DNA from: Herbaspirillum sp. ST 5-3
GTDB lineage: Bacteria > Pseudomonadota > Gammaproteobacteria > Burkholderiales > Burkholderiaceae_D
Assembly: GCF_004804275.1 (NCBI RefSeq)
Contig: NZ_STGI01000001.1
Location: forward strand, 1 to 64,000
Reading direction: 5' to 3'
Length of the DNA: 64,000 bases
Position numbers and translations under genes: made by a program. This document shows, in pieces, positions 19,956 to 30,265 of this stretch. How positions within the stretch are numbered: the stretch's first letter is position 1; each line of letters begins with the position of its first letter. A model generated the notes under the pieces. It ran no database searches and was not told where the DNA came from. It saw only the letters and a program-made list of their open reading frames with translations.

Positions 19956-22900
19956 TCAGGCGATCGGCGTTTCCTTCTTGACGAATTCCGCAATCAGGCC
20001 AAGCAGTTGTTCTTCCTGATACGGTTTCCCAAGATACTCGTTCACGCCAAGCTCCAGTGCGTAGTTGCGATGTTTGCCGGCAGTGCGGGAAGTAATCATG
20101 ATGATAGGAATATGACGCGTCCGCTCATCACCGCGCACGTTGCGGGTCAGATCGAACCCGTCCATACGCGGCATTTCGATATCGACCAGCATCACATCCG
20201 GCGTCAAGGATTGCAGGTGCTCAAGCGCATCCACGCCATCTTTCGCCAGCACGACCTGATATCCCTCACGCGCCAGCAAGCGCTGCGTCACCCGCCGCAC
20301 CGTCAGTGAATCATCGACCACCATCACGATGCTTTGTGTGCGCAGGCCTTGCACCGGCTCTGCCGTGGGCGTGGATGGTGTCTGCGCCGCCATTTCGGCG
20401 ACTGCACCCATCGACGCAGGCGCATCGGAAGCAATGATCCGCGGCGCGCGTATGTTCTCTTGAACTGAACGCTGTGACAGCGGCACCGGATTCAGGATGA
20501 GCACGATGTCGCCGGAGCCCAGCACGGTCGCGCCGGCAATGCCGATTAAACGGGCCAATTGCGGGCCGATATTCTTGACCACCACCTCGCGGTTGCCGAT
20601 GATTTCGTCCACGTGGACCGCGACGCGATCATGGCCGCTCTTCAAGATCATCAAGGGCGAATAATGCTGGGACACCGGCGAAGCCGTAGTATCGCCCAGC
20701 AAGGTCGACAGGTAATACATCGGAACGCGCTGCCCCTGCCAGATAACCGCGCCATCGTTATAGGCCGAGGCGAGCGCATTGGTCTTGAGCTGCTGCACCT
20801 GCTCCACCAGTACCGAAGGCACTGCATATGTCTTGCCGCCCGTGGAGAGCAGCACCACCTGGGTAACCGCCAGCGTCAACGGCAGATGAATAGTGAAGTG
20901 CGTTCCCTTGCCCGGTTCCGACCAGGTCGAAACACGTCCACCCAAGGCTGCCGCCTCAGAGCGGACCACGTCCATCCCGATCCCGCGCCCGGCGAGTTCG
21001 GTAATTTCCTCCGCAGTGGAGAACCCAGGATGAAAAATCAGGTCGGTCACTTCTTCGTCCGACATGTCGCTATCGTTGGTCAGCAAACCAATGTGTCGCG
21101 CCTTGTCGCGTATCCGCCCGATGTTCAGGCCCTGCCCGTCATCAGAGAACTCGATCACAACCTCGTTACCGTCCTGGCGAATTTCCACCAGCAATTCGCC
21201 GGTTTCATTCTTTCCTGCAGCGCGACGTGCCTCGCGCTGTTCGATACCGTGAACAATCGCATTGCGCAGCAGATGCTCGAACGGACCGGTCATCTTCTCC
21301 AGCACGCTACGGTCGATTTCCACTGCGCTGCCGCGGATGTCGAGATTGACCCGCTTGTCCATTTCCTTGGCGGTCTGCCGTGTAACGCGGTACAGGCGTT
21401 CCGAGATGCTCGCAAACTGGACCATGCGCACCCGCATCAGGTCTTGCTGCAGATCGCGCGTCAAACGAGCCTGTGCCGACAAGTCATCCGATGCGCTGTC
21501 CAGTGTCTTGACCAGGTTTTGATGCACCGAGCCGACGTCGTTCACGCTTTCCGCCATCATGCGGGTCAGTTCCTGCAAGCGCGTGAAACGGTCGAATTCC
21601 AGAGGGTCGAATTCACGATCGGCCGAGTGCGCCATGCGCGAAGTGATCTGCGTTTCGGCCTGCATTTCAATTTCGCGCAACTGATCGCGCAGCCGCACCA
21701 CGTTTTCGGTCAATTCGCCCAGGGACTGCTTCAAGGTATCGACTTCCGTCTCCAGCTTGGATCGGGAAATGGAAACTTCACCGGCCTGGTTGACGAGGCG
21801 ATCCAGAATGTCAGCACGCACGCGAACCAGGGGCGCGGGCCCTGTTGGCGCCGCAAGGGGGCGTGCCGCCGGCGTCTTGACCGATGCCAGCCGCCCTGCC
21901 TGAATCGGCATCAGCGGTGCCAAAACCACGGGTTCCGCGACTGCCGGCAATTCTGTGGCAGCATCCCCAGCCGGGTCTGCCGGTGCCGGCTGGGCCGTCG
22001 CTGCCTGCGGGTTCTGCAATTGCTCGAACATTTGCAGGCCCTGGTCATATCGAATCAGCAGATCCTCAATGGCAAGCGGCGAGGGCACGCCGAGGCGCAT
22101 GATGTTCTCGATGCGCGTCTCCATATCGTGCAAATGCTGTCCGAGGCCCATGGCACCCGCCATGCGCGCACTTCCCTTGAGGGTATGCAAGGAACGCAGC
22201 GTCGAGTGCGGCAAACTGAGGTTTGCAGGCTGATCCTGCCAGCCACGCAGCGCTGCTCCGAGTTGCGGCAGGATGTCGCGCCCCTCTTCGAAGAAAACCG
22301 GCAGGAGGTCGGCATCAAGCTCATCTTTGAGGACAAGCGCAGGATCTGTTGTTGTATCGGACTCGCCAGCAAATACTGGCTCCACAAAGGGTAAAGTGCT
22401 CACCGGCTCCGGCATGGCGACCGGCGGTTCGGTTCCAGCCCGGTCTTGCGAGAACGGCTCTTCCCGTCCAAGCTCAGGAACTGTCTCCGGTTCAACGGCG
22501 GCCATTGGTTCGCTGATGTCCGTTGCCCGCGGAGCCGGACTGTGTTCATGAGAAGCGTGTGTAAATGCCGCCATTGGCACTTCGCTCTGGGACGCGCGCG
22601 TCTCGATGTCCTGCACAATGCCGTTCAGAAGCCGCACGTACTCTGGCTGATGTGTCGGCAGCTCACCCAAGGCGAACTTCTGCAGCATCAACTTCATCCA
22701 TTCGATGCTTTGCTCGAGCGTGTCGAAATTGTAATCGGTCAGCCGAACCGGCTTTCGCATCAGGGATTGCAGTGCGATTTCGAGCGCGTGGGCCACTTCC
22801 TGAAGCGCCGTAAAACCGACGGTTGCGGAACTGCCGGAGAGTGAATGTGCCGCATGCACCGACTGCACGCTGACATGGCGGTCCGGCTCATGCCGCCACT

Positions 22901-25900
22901 CGGCGAGATCCTGCGCCAGAATCCGGACCAATTCATCCGTCTCAGCCAGATAAATGTTATGGAGCGGAACGCTGATTTCCAGGTCGCCAATGCGTTTGAC
23001 GTTGTCGTTGTGCTTGACCTCCGGCGCGTGCATTGTCGGGAATTCAATCACTTCGGCGATTGCAACGACGGGGGCAGTCGGCGCGAGCGATTCTGCAACA
23101 GGCACGCAGACCGGGTCGACAGACGCCACCGCATCTCTCTCCGCATCGAACATCGCCATGTCGGCGTCCGACAAGTTGACCTCCTCGGCCTGCGGCAATG
23201 CCGTCCCGGGCTCAGTCGCCATGTCAAACTCGTCGTCGCAGGATGCGGTACTGTCGGCCGTCATTTCGGCTGGCGCAATCGTCCCCGAATCAGAGTCCAC
23301 CACCGGTGCGTCAACCTGAAATTCTTGATCGTCTACCGTTACGTCCTCGACGACCTGCCTATCCTCGAAATCGGTGGCGATGTCATCAACAGGTGTTTGC
23401 GCGACATTCAAAGCGGGCTCGGATGTCCCTTCTCCCCTAGTTTCATCCTCATAGACAAACTGGCCGCCCGACTTGACGCGCTCGGCGGCTGCAACCAACG
23501 CATCTTGCGTATGGCTCGACTTGCCCTCGTGCTTGAGGTCCTGCACCCAGTCCCCCAGCACATCCGCTGCCTTGTCCAGCAGAGCGTACAGTTCCGCATC
23601 GCCACCGCGCGCCTCCGACAAGCGCAGGTTCAGCACCTGTTCGATACTCCACGCTGCCTCGCCAAAAGCAACCAGGCCGACCATGCGGCTGCTACCCTTC
23701 AAGGTGTGAAACGAACGACGAAGTGTGGTGAGATGTTCCTGGTTATGCGACTGGTTGCGCGACTCCGGCAACGTCTGCATTACGGTGCCAAGCACTTCTT
23801 CTGCTTCGGACAAAAAAATCTCAAGAAGCTCTGCGTCGACCGCCGCATCGCTCGAAGGGGTGACGACGGGTGGCAAGGTATCGGCCGCGGGCATAACCGG
23901 GACCGTTGCAGAAATGATGTCCACCAGTGCCTCTTGCGAGGCCGAGAAATCCGGACGTTCCAGGATTTCAATGCCTGCCTTTGCACGATCATTCGCCTCG
24001 GGATTGTCGACCAGCGTCGCGTCCAGCCGTATCTGTTCGAGCGATTCCTTCAGTTGCTCCTGCAGCACCTGATTGCCGGGCTCCGCAGTCAAAGACATCG
24101 CCAGTTCAGCTGAATGCTGCTGCGAAAACGCCAGCTCATCCTCCACGGTAGGCAGCTCCGGCGACGCGGCCTCGGCGGGCGGAAGATCGAAACCCGCAAC
24201 AGACTCCGGCTCCGCTACCGTGTCAGGGAGAAAAGGGTCAGGAGTGGAATTTCTTTCGACCAGCTTGGCATGAAATACGCCTTGGCCTTCGTCAAACGAG
24301 AATCGCTTCTTCGCCTCGTCAGATTGATGCTCCAAGGTCTCGATGAAGAAGCTCAGCGCCCCGACGTTTTGTGCCACCAGCTGGAACTCCTGCACAGGCG
24401 GCGCATTTTCTTCTTCAGAGTCAATGAATCGCCGTACCGCGGCTCTGGTGTGCTGAATGGTGCGGACGGCGTCCGTCTGATCGAGCACCGCCAGTGCGCC
24501 TTCGATCTGATGCAAAATCAAATCCAGTTGGCCCAGCGAGTTGCGCTGCGACGGGTCACGGAAATATTCGTCGAGCATTTTCTCGACCTGACGCAGACTT
24601 GCCTGCATTTCGCCGGCCAGCGCTGTCATTGTCTGCCGCTGCTGCGCTTCGCGCGACATGTCGTCCAGCCAGTCGGCCGCCTGTGTCGGCGTCTCCCCTG
24701 AAACGACCGCCAGAAGGCGCGCGGTCATTGCATCGGCCCGCTCCGCGAAGTTGGGCGACAGACGGCCGATTTGATTCAAGGAATTTTCTACGAACAGCAA
24801 GCTGGTCGCCATTTCCAGCCCCAGCATGTCACCGGGCTTGGCGCGCGCCGCATGGCGTGCAATCCCCTTCAGTTCACGCAACAGCTTTGTCAATGGAATG
24901 GAGTTCAGCCTGGCGCCTGCTTCAGCCAGAGCACGCATTTCATGCTCGAAGGACTCCGCGACACTGGCGTCACCACCTGCGATCCGGTTCCACATGTTTT
25001 TCGCCTGCGACAGCCGCTCTTTCGCTGCGGCGAGTGCATCGACATCGATCTGCCCGTAACGTTTGGTGTCGTAATCGGACGGCACCAGTCCATCCAATTG
25101 GTAGGCAGCGCGAATTTGCCGCGCACGCGGAGATGGGTCGGGCGTCTTTGCAATAAAAAATAACGCATCGCGCAGCAGTCTTTCCGCAATGCTGGAAGAG
25201 CCCTGACACAGGCGGCGGATCTGGAGATTGATGCGCGCAAACAGCTGCTTGACATAGATCTCATTCGAAATCTGTCCAGCCGAAACTGCTTCGGACAAGC
25301 CATGCATGACCCACCAGAAGGCCCGTGCCTGCTGGTTTCCCTGCAGGCTTTCGATCTCGCCAACAATGTCACGCATGACTGCGGCATTTTTCAGCTCGGT
25401 ACTACGATCCGAGCTCTTCAAGAACGGCAGAAGTGCCTGCTCGAAGCGTTTGCGTAGACTGACGAACCGTGCCGATGCCGGTGGTGTGGCAGGGCCGGTA
25501 CCCGGCAGTTGCGGTCGAATTGCCAAGTTAGGGAAAAACAGATCGGCCGGATGGATGCGTTCAGCGCCGCGCGCTTCAAGCAGCGCCCGGTAGTAAGGGA
25601 ACAGGCGCACCGGCTGATGCGGCATGCCTGACATCAGTTCGTCGAGATATTCGATCAATGCCTGGTAGCCGTTGTCGATGGCTTGGGCCAACTCCTGGCT
25701 GAGCGGCAGCTGCCCGGCATCCACACGGTCAAGCAAGTCTTCGACGGTTTCCGTAATAATCGCGATACCGTCGACATCGACAATTTGCAGCGCACCATGC
25801 GCCTGGTGCAGGTAAGTCTTCGCATGACGCATGGACGTCATCTGCGCCTCTGCATCCTGTGCGATGGCGTCGTGGATCGCCGCCTTGGAGCGGTTAAGCG

Positions 25901-25991
25901 CTTCGCGGATTTCACCTATCACCCAAGACAGCGGTCCGGTATCGAAGTTGACCCGGGCGCCTTGCGATGAATTGGAAGAAGAGGTGGTCAT
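19956..25991 (-). CDS. chpA: ChpA/PilL: giant hybrid CheA-type histidine kinase of the type IV pilus Chp system
   Basis: This 2011-residue protein is the CheA-like kinase of the Pil-Chp pathway. The N-terminal ~700 residues hold degenerate phosphotransfer-like helical domains. Three canonical Hpt sites follow: FHTLKG with His762, HSLSGSS with His1049 and LHTLKGSARM with His1269. Acid/proline-rich linkers separate them. The dimerisation and ATPase domains follow (N-box around residue 1580, GRGIGMDVV near 1670), then a CheW-like domain and a C-terminal receiver domain with acceptor Asp1937 in VDIEMPRMDG. It is shorter than the Pseudomonas ChpA but has the same layout. It is the last gene of the pilGHIJ-chpA run, 100 bases after pilJ. 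No methyltransferase or methylesterase (pilK/chpB) gene is next to it. Confidence 0.93.
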   Translation of the reverse strand: MTTSSSNSSQGARVNFDTGPLSWVIGEIREALNRSKAAIHDAIAQDAEAQMTSMRHAKTYLHQAHGALQIVDVDGIAIITETVEDLLDRVDAGQLPLSQELAQAIDNGYQALIEYLDELMSGMPHQPVRLFPYYRALLEARGAERIHPADLFFPNLAIRPQLPGTGPATPPASARFVSLRKRFEQALLPFLKSSDRSTELKNAAVMRDIVGEIESLQGNQQARAFWWVMHGLSEAVSAGQISNEIYVKQLFARINLQIRRLCQGSSSIAERLLRDALFFIAKTPDPSPRARQIRAAYQLDGLVPSDYDTKRYGQIDVDALAAAKERLSQAKNMWNRIAGGDASVAESFEHEMRALAEAGARLNSIPLTKLLRELKGIARHAARAKPGDMLGLEMATSLLFVENSLNQIGRLSPNFAERADAMTARLLAVVSGETPTQAADWLDDMSREAQQRQTMTALAGEMQASLRQVEKMLDEYFRDPSQRNSLGQLDLILHQIEGALAVLDQTDAVRTIQHTRAAVRRFIDSEEENAPPVQEFQLVAQNVGALSFFIETLEHQSDEAKKRFSFDEGQGVFHAKLVERNSTPDPFLPDTVAEPESVAGFDLPPAEAASPELPTVEDELAFSQQHSAELAMSLTAEPGNQVLQEQLKESLEQIRLDATLVDNPEANDRAKAGIEILERPDFSASQEALVDIISATVPVMPAADTLPPVVTPSSDAAVDAELLEIFLSEAEEVLGTVMQTLPESRNQSHNQEHLTTLRRSFHTLKGSSRMVGLVAFGEAAWSIEQVLNLRLSEARGGDAELYALLDKAADVLGDWVQDLKHEGKSSHTQDALVAAAERVKSGGQFVYEDETRGEGTSEPALNVAQTPVDDIATDFEDRQVVEDVTVDDQEFQVDAPVVDSDSGTIAPAEMTADSTASCDDEFDMATEPGTALPQAEEVNLSDADMAMFDAERDAVASVDPVCVPVAESLAPTAPVVAIAEVIEFPTMHAPEVKHNDNVKRIGDLEISVPLHNIYLAETDELVRILAQDLAEWRHEPDRHVSVQSVHAAHSLSGSSATVGFTALQEVAHALEIALQSLMRKPVRLTDYNFDTLEQSIEWMKLMLQKFALGELPTHQPEYVRLLNGIVQDIETRASQSEVPMAAFTHASHEHSPAPRATDISEPMAAVEPETVPELGREEPFSQDRAGTEPPVAMPEPVSTLPFVEPVFAGESDTTTDPALVLKDELDADLLPVFFEEGRDILPQLGAALRGWQDQPANLSLPHSTLRSLHTLKGSARMAGAMGLGQHLHDMETRIENIMRLGVPSPLAIEDLLIRYDQGLQMFEQLQNPQAATAQPAPADPAGDAATELPAVAEPVVLAPLMPIQAGRLASVKTPAARPLAAPTGPAPLVRVRADILDRLVNQAGEVSISRSKLETEVDTLKQSLGELTENVVRLRDQLREIEMQAETQITSRMAHSADREFDPLEFDRFTRLQELTRMMAESVNDVGSVHQNLVKTLDSASDDLSAQARLTRDLQQDLMRVRMVQFASISERLYRVTRQTAKEMDKRVNLDIRGSAVEIDRSVLEKMTGPFEHLLRNAIVHGIEQREARRAAGKNETGELLVEIRQDGNEVVIEFSDDGQGLNIGRIRDKARHIGLLTNDSDMSDEEVTDLIFHPGFSTAEEITELAGRGIGMDVVRSEAAALGGRVSTWSEPGKGTHFTIHLPLTLAVTQVVLLSTGGKTYAVPSVLVEQVQQLKTNALASAYNDGAVIWQGQRVPMYYLSTLLGDTTASPVSQHYSPLMILKSGHDRVAVHVDEIIGNREVVVKNIGPQLARLIGIAGATVLGSGDIVLILNPVPLSQRSVQENIRAPRIIASDAPASMGAVAEMAAQTPSTPTAEPVQGLRTQSIVMVVDDSLTVRRVTQRLLAREGYQVVLAKDGVDALEHLQSLTPDVMLVDIEMPRMDGFDLTRNVRGDERTRHIPIIMITSRTAGKHRNYALELGVNEYLGKPYQEEQLLGLIAEFVKKETPIA

Positions 25992-26091
25992 GACTGCCTC
26001 GCGGGGTCAAATGGCGGCAAGCCGTCATAACGGCCAGCCGCCAAGCATCACTAATGGGTCATCAGGCCGGTCGCCGACAATACGATTCGTT

Positions 26092-28419
26092 TCAAGCAGC
26101 TACGCGGAAACGAGACACCGAGTTCTTGAGTTCTTCGGCCAGCTTGGAGAGTTCGCGAATGGACTGCGCGGTCTGCTGCGTACCCTGTTGCGTCTGCTCG
26201 GTCACCGTCAGAATGTTCTGGATGTTTTGCGCAACACCGTTGGCCGACGTTGCCTGCTGCTCGGTCGCCGCAGAAATGCTTTGAATCAGGTCCGCGAGAC
26301 GGTTCGACACGCTTCGGATCTCGGCCAGCGCGGCACCGGCAGCGTCCGACAGCTTGGCCCCTTCAACCACACCCTGCGTCGATTTTTCCATAGCGGCTAC
26401 CGCATCGTGCGTATCGGTCTGAATGGTGCGCACCAGCGCACCGATCTGCTTGGTCGCCTCGCCGGAACGTTCCGCAAGACGCTGAACTTCTTCTGCAACC
26501 ACCGAGAAGCCGCGGCCCGCTTCGCCCGCAGACGCCGCCTGAATCGCAGCGTTCAATGCCAGCACGTTGGTCTGCTCGGTAATGTCTGAAATCAGTTCGG
26601 TGATTTCGCCAATCTCCTGGGATGATTCGCCCAGCCGCTTGATTCGCTTGGAGGTTTCCTGGATCTGTTCGCGAATTTCGTTCATGCCCTTGATCGCGTC
26701 TTCCACCGCCTTCGCGCCTTGTTCCGCAGCCGTCACCGACTGCCGCGCCACTTCGGCGGACTCATTTGCGGATTTCGACACATCGGTAATCTGCACAGCC
26801 ATTTCAAGTACCGCCTGACCGGTTTCCTGAATCTCGCGCGATTGTTTCTGTGATGCCATCAACAATTCGTTGGAAATATTCTGCGCCTGGTCGGATGCGG
26901 CAGTAACCTGTTCGGCGGTTTTCGTCACACGTCCGACCAGACCGCGCAGCTCTTCCACCGTATAGTTCACCGAGTCGGCGATCGCACCTGTAATGTCTTC
27001 CGACACGGTTGCCTGCACCGTCAAGTCGCCGTCCGCCACTTCCTGCAATTCATTCATCAGCCGCAAAATAGCAGCCTGGTTCTGGTCATTGGCGCGCTTG
27101 GCCTCTTCCTCCTTCTGGAGTGCGAGCAGACGCTGGTCTTCCGCTTCCTGACGCCGCTGGTCCGCTTCCTTGGTGCGGTTGCGGCTGTCTTGCAGCAGGA
27201 CCAGCGCGATACCGACCGCCGCAAGCAACGCGGCCAGGGCACTGACGCCCATCAGCCAGAACGACCAGTGCAGCGAGTCTTCCTCGCCACGATAGGCTTG
27301 CTGCAGATTGGTGATGCGCTGCTTCAGCGTCTCGTTCTCAGCGAAGATCAGTTGTTCAGATTGTTTTGCAGCGATGAAGTTTTGGAGGTTGCCGAGAATC
27401 GACGCGACCGATTGTTGGTATTCAGCGAAAGCGGTCTGCAGCTCTGTGAGTTTCTCGCGCGTATCCTGATCCTTAGTCGCAGACAGACGCAACACGTCGC
27501 TGCCATTCAGGAAGCCCTCGGTAATGTCACGGAAGGTGTTGGTATCCTTGCCCAGCAGGAACGCCGTTTCCGGGTTCACACCTTCGGACGTCAGGAATTC
27601 GTTCGCACTACGGCCCAAACGCTGGGTCAACATGACGAGCTGGCCAGCTGCAGAAATTTCACGCGGCGTAGCACCGCCCTGCGCTTTCAATGTGGCAATC
27701 TGTTCCGTCAACTCCAGCAGAACCGGTGACAAGGCATTCAGTTTCTGCAGGGTTGTGCCAAAACCGGTCAATTCCTTCTTCAGCTTCAGGATGGTGTCGG
27801 CGGCTTTATCGGAGTTGCTCCAAACCTTCTGCGTATCCTTCAGCATCGCTTCCATCTGCGCGTTCGGAGCGTCGATCGCACGTCCCTGATAATCACCGCC
27901 TTTGGAAAGAACCGTCAGATCGCGATTGAAGTCCTTGCGGCTTTCCTCGAGCTGCTTGAACGCCTCCGGATTGCCCTGGATCGCGTTCGGCGCCGCTTTA
28001 CCGATACGTTGCGAGTGCATCAGCGCATCACCGGCAATCTGGGTCTGGGTTGACGCCAGAATCGAATGCGTGGAATTCATCCACACGAAAACACCGCCGA
28101 GAACAAGCGACGCGCCGAGCATTCCCAGCAAGGCCCGCACTTGCTGCTGCAAAGGCAAGTGACCAATCAGTGGCAGACGAATATCGCCCGATTTCTGGAG
28201 CGCATCACCGATAAAGGTTGCGTTCAGATTGCGCTCGGGCGCAATCTGGGCCAGCGGCACGGCTGCAGCTCCCGAAGCAGCGAGGTCGACCTCGGCAAGC
28301 ACGGTATTGGCAGCTTCAACTTGACTGCTGGACGCCACCGGCTCGCGCTCGGCCAAATCGGCTACTTCAGCAAGTCCAGCATCATTGCTCTTGGACGAGA
28401 ACGGAAGATTAAACGCCAT
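26092..28419 (-). CDS. pilJ: PilJ: methyl-accepting chemotaxis protein for type IV pilus control
   Basis: This 775-residue transmembrane chemoreceptor has an unusual ~85-residue cytoplasmic N-terminus, a first membrane helix around residues 90-112, a periplasmic helical sensor region with PilJ-type repeats, a second membrane helix around 385-410, a HAMP-like linker with coiled coil, and a C-terminal MCP signalling domain ending in SVSRFRVAA. The signalling hairpin carries [16 protein letters not shown]. It should signal through PilI to ChpA. It lies 54 bases after pilI. Confidence 0.93.
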   Translation of the reverse strand: MAFNLPFSSKSNDAGLAEVADLAEREPVASSSQVEAANTVLAEVDLAASGAAAVPLAQIAPERNLNATFIGDALQKSGDIRLPLIGHLPLQQQVRALLGMLGASLVLGGVFVWMNSTHSILASTQTQIAGDALMHSQRIGKAAPNAIQGNPEAFKQLEESRKDFNRDLTVLSKGGDYQGRAIDAPNAQMEAMLKDTQKVWSNSDKAADTILKLKKELTGFGTTLQKLNALSPVLLELTEQIATLKAQGGATPREISAAGQLVMLTQRLGRSANEFLTSEGVNPETAFLLGKDTNTFRDITEGFLNGSDVLRLSATKDQDTREKLTELQTAFAEYQQSVASILGNLQNFIAAKQSEQLIFAENETLKQRITNLQQAYRGEEDSLHWSFWLMGVSALAALLAAVGIALVLLQDSRNRTKEADQRRQEAEDQRLLALQKEEEAKRANDQNQAAILRLMNELQEVADGDLTVQATVSEDITGAIADSVNYTVEELRGLVGRVTKTAEQVTAASDQAQNISNELLMASQKQSREIQETGQAVLEMAVQITDVSKSANESAEVARQSVTAAEQGAKAVEDAIKGMNEIREQIQETSKRIKRLGESSQEIGEITELISDITEQTNVLALNAAIQAASAGEAGRGFSVVAEEVQRLAERSGEATKQIGALVRTIQTDTHDAVAAMEKSTQGVVEGAKLSDAAGAALAEIRSVSNRLADLIQSISAATEQQATSANGVAQNIQNILTVTEQTQQGTQQTAQSIRELSKLAEELKNSVSRFRVAA

Positions 28420-28473
28420 TACTGAGTCTCCTCATCAATTACGGTATGCGGCCCGGCAGTTTGACCCGGCGGC

Positions 28474-29049
28474 TTATAAACCCACGTGCAAGAATTGCGG
28501 ATCTTGTACGATCAAAGAAAGGTCGAGTTCTGTCCAGACTTGGGACTCTCGATCGAGATAGCGTTGCAGCGCCCATGGCGTGTCAGCTGTGCCGGAGTCG
28601 CTCTGCGGCTCCATTTCAGTAACATTGCGCAAGCCCATGACGCGCGAAACCAGGAGGCCGCTATTGAAAGACAAGGAAGGAGCAAACGCGATAATCCGAC
28701 TTTCCTTGTCGATCGGAGTTGGCGGCATTCCGCGGAAATGCGCGAGGTCGATCACGCTGATCAGGTTGCCCCGGATGTTGGTCAATCCGAGGAACCAGTC
28801 CTGCGTCAGTGGCACCTTGGTAATGGTACCCACCGACACGATTTCGCCCGCTTCCTGCAGTTTCAGCAGCCAGCGGGTTTGGCCAATCATGACACCGAGC
28901 TGACTGGCGGTTGCTTGCGCGCCAGTGCTCGCCGCATGCATGCGTTCGACAAGCCGCGCCTGAAACTCGCGCAAGCGAGTACGACGAGCACCGATGTCGT
29001 GCTCTTTCGGGGCGGTTTGCGACGCAAGATCCAAATTGGACGTGGTCAT
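28474..29049 (-). CDS. pilI: PilI: CheW-like adaptor
   Basis: This 191-residue single CheW domain protein has the features VGTITKVPLTQDWFLGLTNIRGNLISVIDL, with the conserved NIRG turn (shown here only as the surrounding segment NIRGNLISVIDL). It should couple PilJ to ChpA. It follows pilH by nine bases and precedes pilJ, the standard order of the Chp operon. Confidence 0.92.
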   Translation of the reverse strand: MTTSNLDLASQTAPKEHDIGARRTRLREFQARLVERMHAASTGAQATASQLGVMIGQTRWLLKLQEAGEIVSVGTITKVPLTQDWFLGLTNIRGNLISVIDLAHFRGMPPTPIDKESRIIAFAPSLSFNSGLLVSRVMGLRNVTEMEPQSDSGTADTPWALQRYLDRESQVWTELDLSLIVQDPQFLHVGL

Positions 29050-29058
29050 TTGGTGCGG

Positions 29059-29424
29059 TTAGCCAAGTGCCGCGATTTTCGACAGCAATTCCTGGGGATC
29101 GACCGGCTTGACGATGTAATCACGCGCACCTTGGCGCAAACCCCAGATACGGTCGGTTTCCTGATTCTTGCTCGTACAGATGATGATAGGCACGTCTTGC
29201 GTTTCCGGATCGCGTGCGATGGCACGGGTAATCTGAAAACCGTTCTGACCCGGCATCACGACGTCCATGAGAATGAGTTGAGGCTTGTCCGCCTTCACCT
29301 TCAGCATCGCTTCCTCGCCGTTTTCAGCGGTAGAAACGGAATACCCGTTCTTGATCAAAATATCTGTCAAGAAATAACGTTCTGTCGGAGAGTCGTCCAC
29401 AACAAGAATTTTTTGTATGGGCAT
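29059..29424 (-). CDS. pilH: PilH: single-domain response regulator
   Basis: This 121-residue CheY-like receiver has the acidic pocket DD at residues 10-11, the phosphoacceptor Asp54 in LMDVVMPGQNG, a conserved Thr/Ser position (IICTSKN) and Lys in YIVKPVDPQ. In Pseudomonas PilH favours pilus retraction (PilT side) or acts as a phosphate sink. It lies 23 bases after pilG on the same message. Confidence 0.92.
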   Translation of the reverse strand: MPIQKILVVDDSPTERYFLTDILIKNGYSVSTAENGEEAMLKVKADKPQLILMDVVMPGQNGFQITRAIARDPETQDVPIIICTSKNQETDRIWGLRQGARDYIVKPVDPQELLSKIAALG

Positions 29425-29447
29425 CTTGAACCTTTAACGCAGAAAAA

Positions 29448-29849
29448 TTACTTGGAAAGTACCTGAGCGGTGTATTCGCGCACGGTCTTGAGCAGACTGT
29501 CCTTGGTAAACGGTTTAGTGAGATAGGCATCTGATCCAACCATCGCGCCGCGCGCCCGATCAAACAGGCCATCCTTCGAGGACAACATGATTACCGGCGT
29601 TGAATGAAACTTCGCGCTTTTCTTGATCAGTGCGCAAGTCTGATAGCCATCGAGCCTCGGCATCAGGATGTCGCAAAAAATCAAGGCCGGCTTGTGATCA
29701 TTCATCTTGGCAAGCGCATCAAAGCCATCATCGGCAAGAACGACCTGATATCCAGCCTGCCCCAGAAAGATCTCTGCCGAACGACGTATCGTGCTGCTGT
29801 CGTCGATGACCATGATCTTGAGGCTGCTGTTATCCAGTGATGTTGTCAT
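29448..29849 (-). CDS. pilG: PilG: single-domain response regulator
   Basis: This 133-residue receiver has a short N-terminal extension typical of PilG, the acidic pair at residues 16-17, the acceptor Asp60 in FCDILMPRLDGY, MLSSKDG and YLTKPF. It is the first gene of the pilGHIJ-chpA operon and should promote pilus extension (PilB side). A good promoter lies directly upstream. Confidence 0.92.
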   Translation of the reverse strand: MTTSLDNSSLKIMVIDDSSTIRRSAEIFLGQAGYQVVLADDGFDALAKMNDHKPALIFCDILMPRLDGYQTCALIKKSAKFHSTPVIMLSSKDGLFDRARGAMVGSDAYLTKPFTKDSLLKTVREYTAQVLSK

Positions 29850-29875
29850 GACGTAATCTCATTAAACTTCCGCCC

Positions 29876-29905
29876 ACTATACGGCGCTACTGTAACAAAA
29901 AGCAA
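29876..29905 (-). promoter_or_regulatory. Candidate sigma-70 promoter of the pilGHIJ-chpA operon
   Basis: On the minus strand TTGCTT (29905-29900), an 18-base spacer and TATAGT (29881-29876) lie 27 bases upstream of pilG. The distance, strand and lack of another gene between favour this as the operon promoter. Confidence 0.5.
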
Positions 29906-30013
29906 GGTGCTTTAGAACAACACCCTCTACAGTTTTCGGCCTACGTGGTTTTTCTGCGAAACTTAATAAAATTCTAACATTGACTACTGGAATCGTGTCC
30001 GATTACTTTCTTA

Positions 30014-30208
30014 TCAGATCGCGACCATCTCGAAATCCTCCTTGCGCGCCCCGCATTCCGGACAGGTCCAGTTCATCGGAACATCCTCCCAGCGCGTCCC
30101 GGGCGCAATGCCTTCATCCGGCAGGCCAGCGGCCTCGTCATAGACCCAGCCGCAAATCAGGCACATCCAGGTTTTGAATTCTCCGCTCGACGTTTCGTTA
30201 TTACTCAC
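30014..30208 (-). CDS. Rubredoxin
   Basis: This small electron-transfer protein holds one iron in four cysteines, seen as CLIC (Cys16, Cys19) and CPEC (Cys49, Cys52). I place the start at GTG 30208 because GAAGGG lies at a good ribosome-binding distance upstream; an in-frame TTG at 30229 would add seven residues. The protein is then 64 residues, with a short polar N-terminal extension ahead of the usual ~54-residue fold. It is divergent from the ThiD-like gene, with only 57 bases between. The partner enzyme is not obvious in the window. Confidence 0.9.
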   Translation of the reverse strand: MSNNETSSGEFKTWMCLICGWVYDEAAGLPDEGIAPGTRWEDVPMNWTCPECGARKEDFEMVAI

Positions 30209-30265
30209 AGTTGACTGCCCTTCAATCAAGTAAAATGCAAAGTCGATTATCTTAATCTACCGGCC

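Noticed and set aside
20559-22394. Plus-strand open frame of about 610 codons
   Set aside because: It is antisense to chpA, which has a complete domain set; no ribosome-binding site or recognisable domain is seen.
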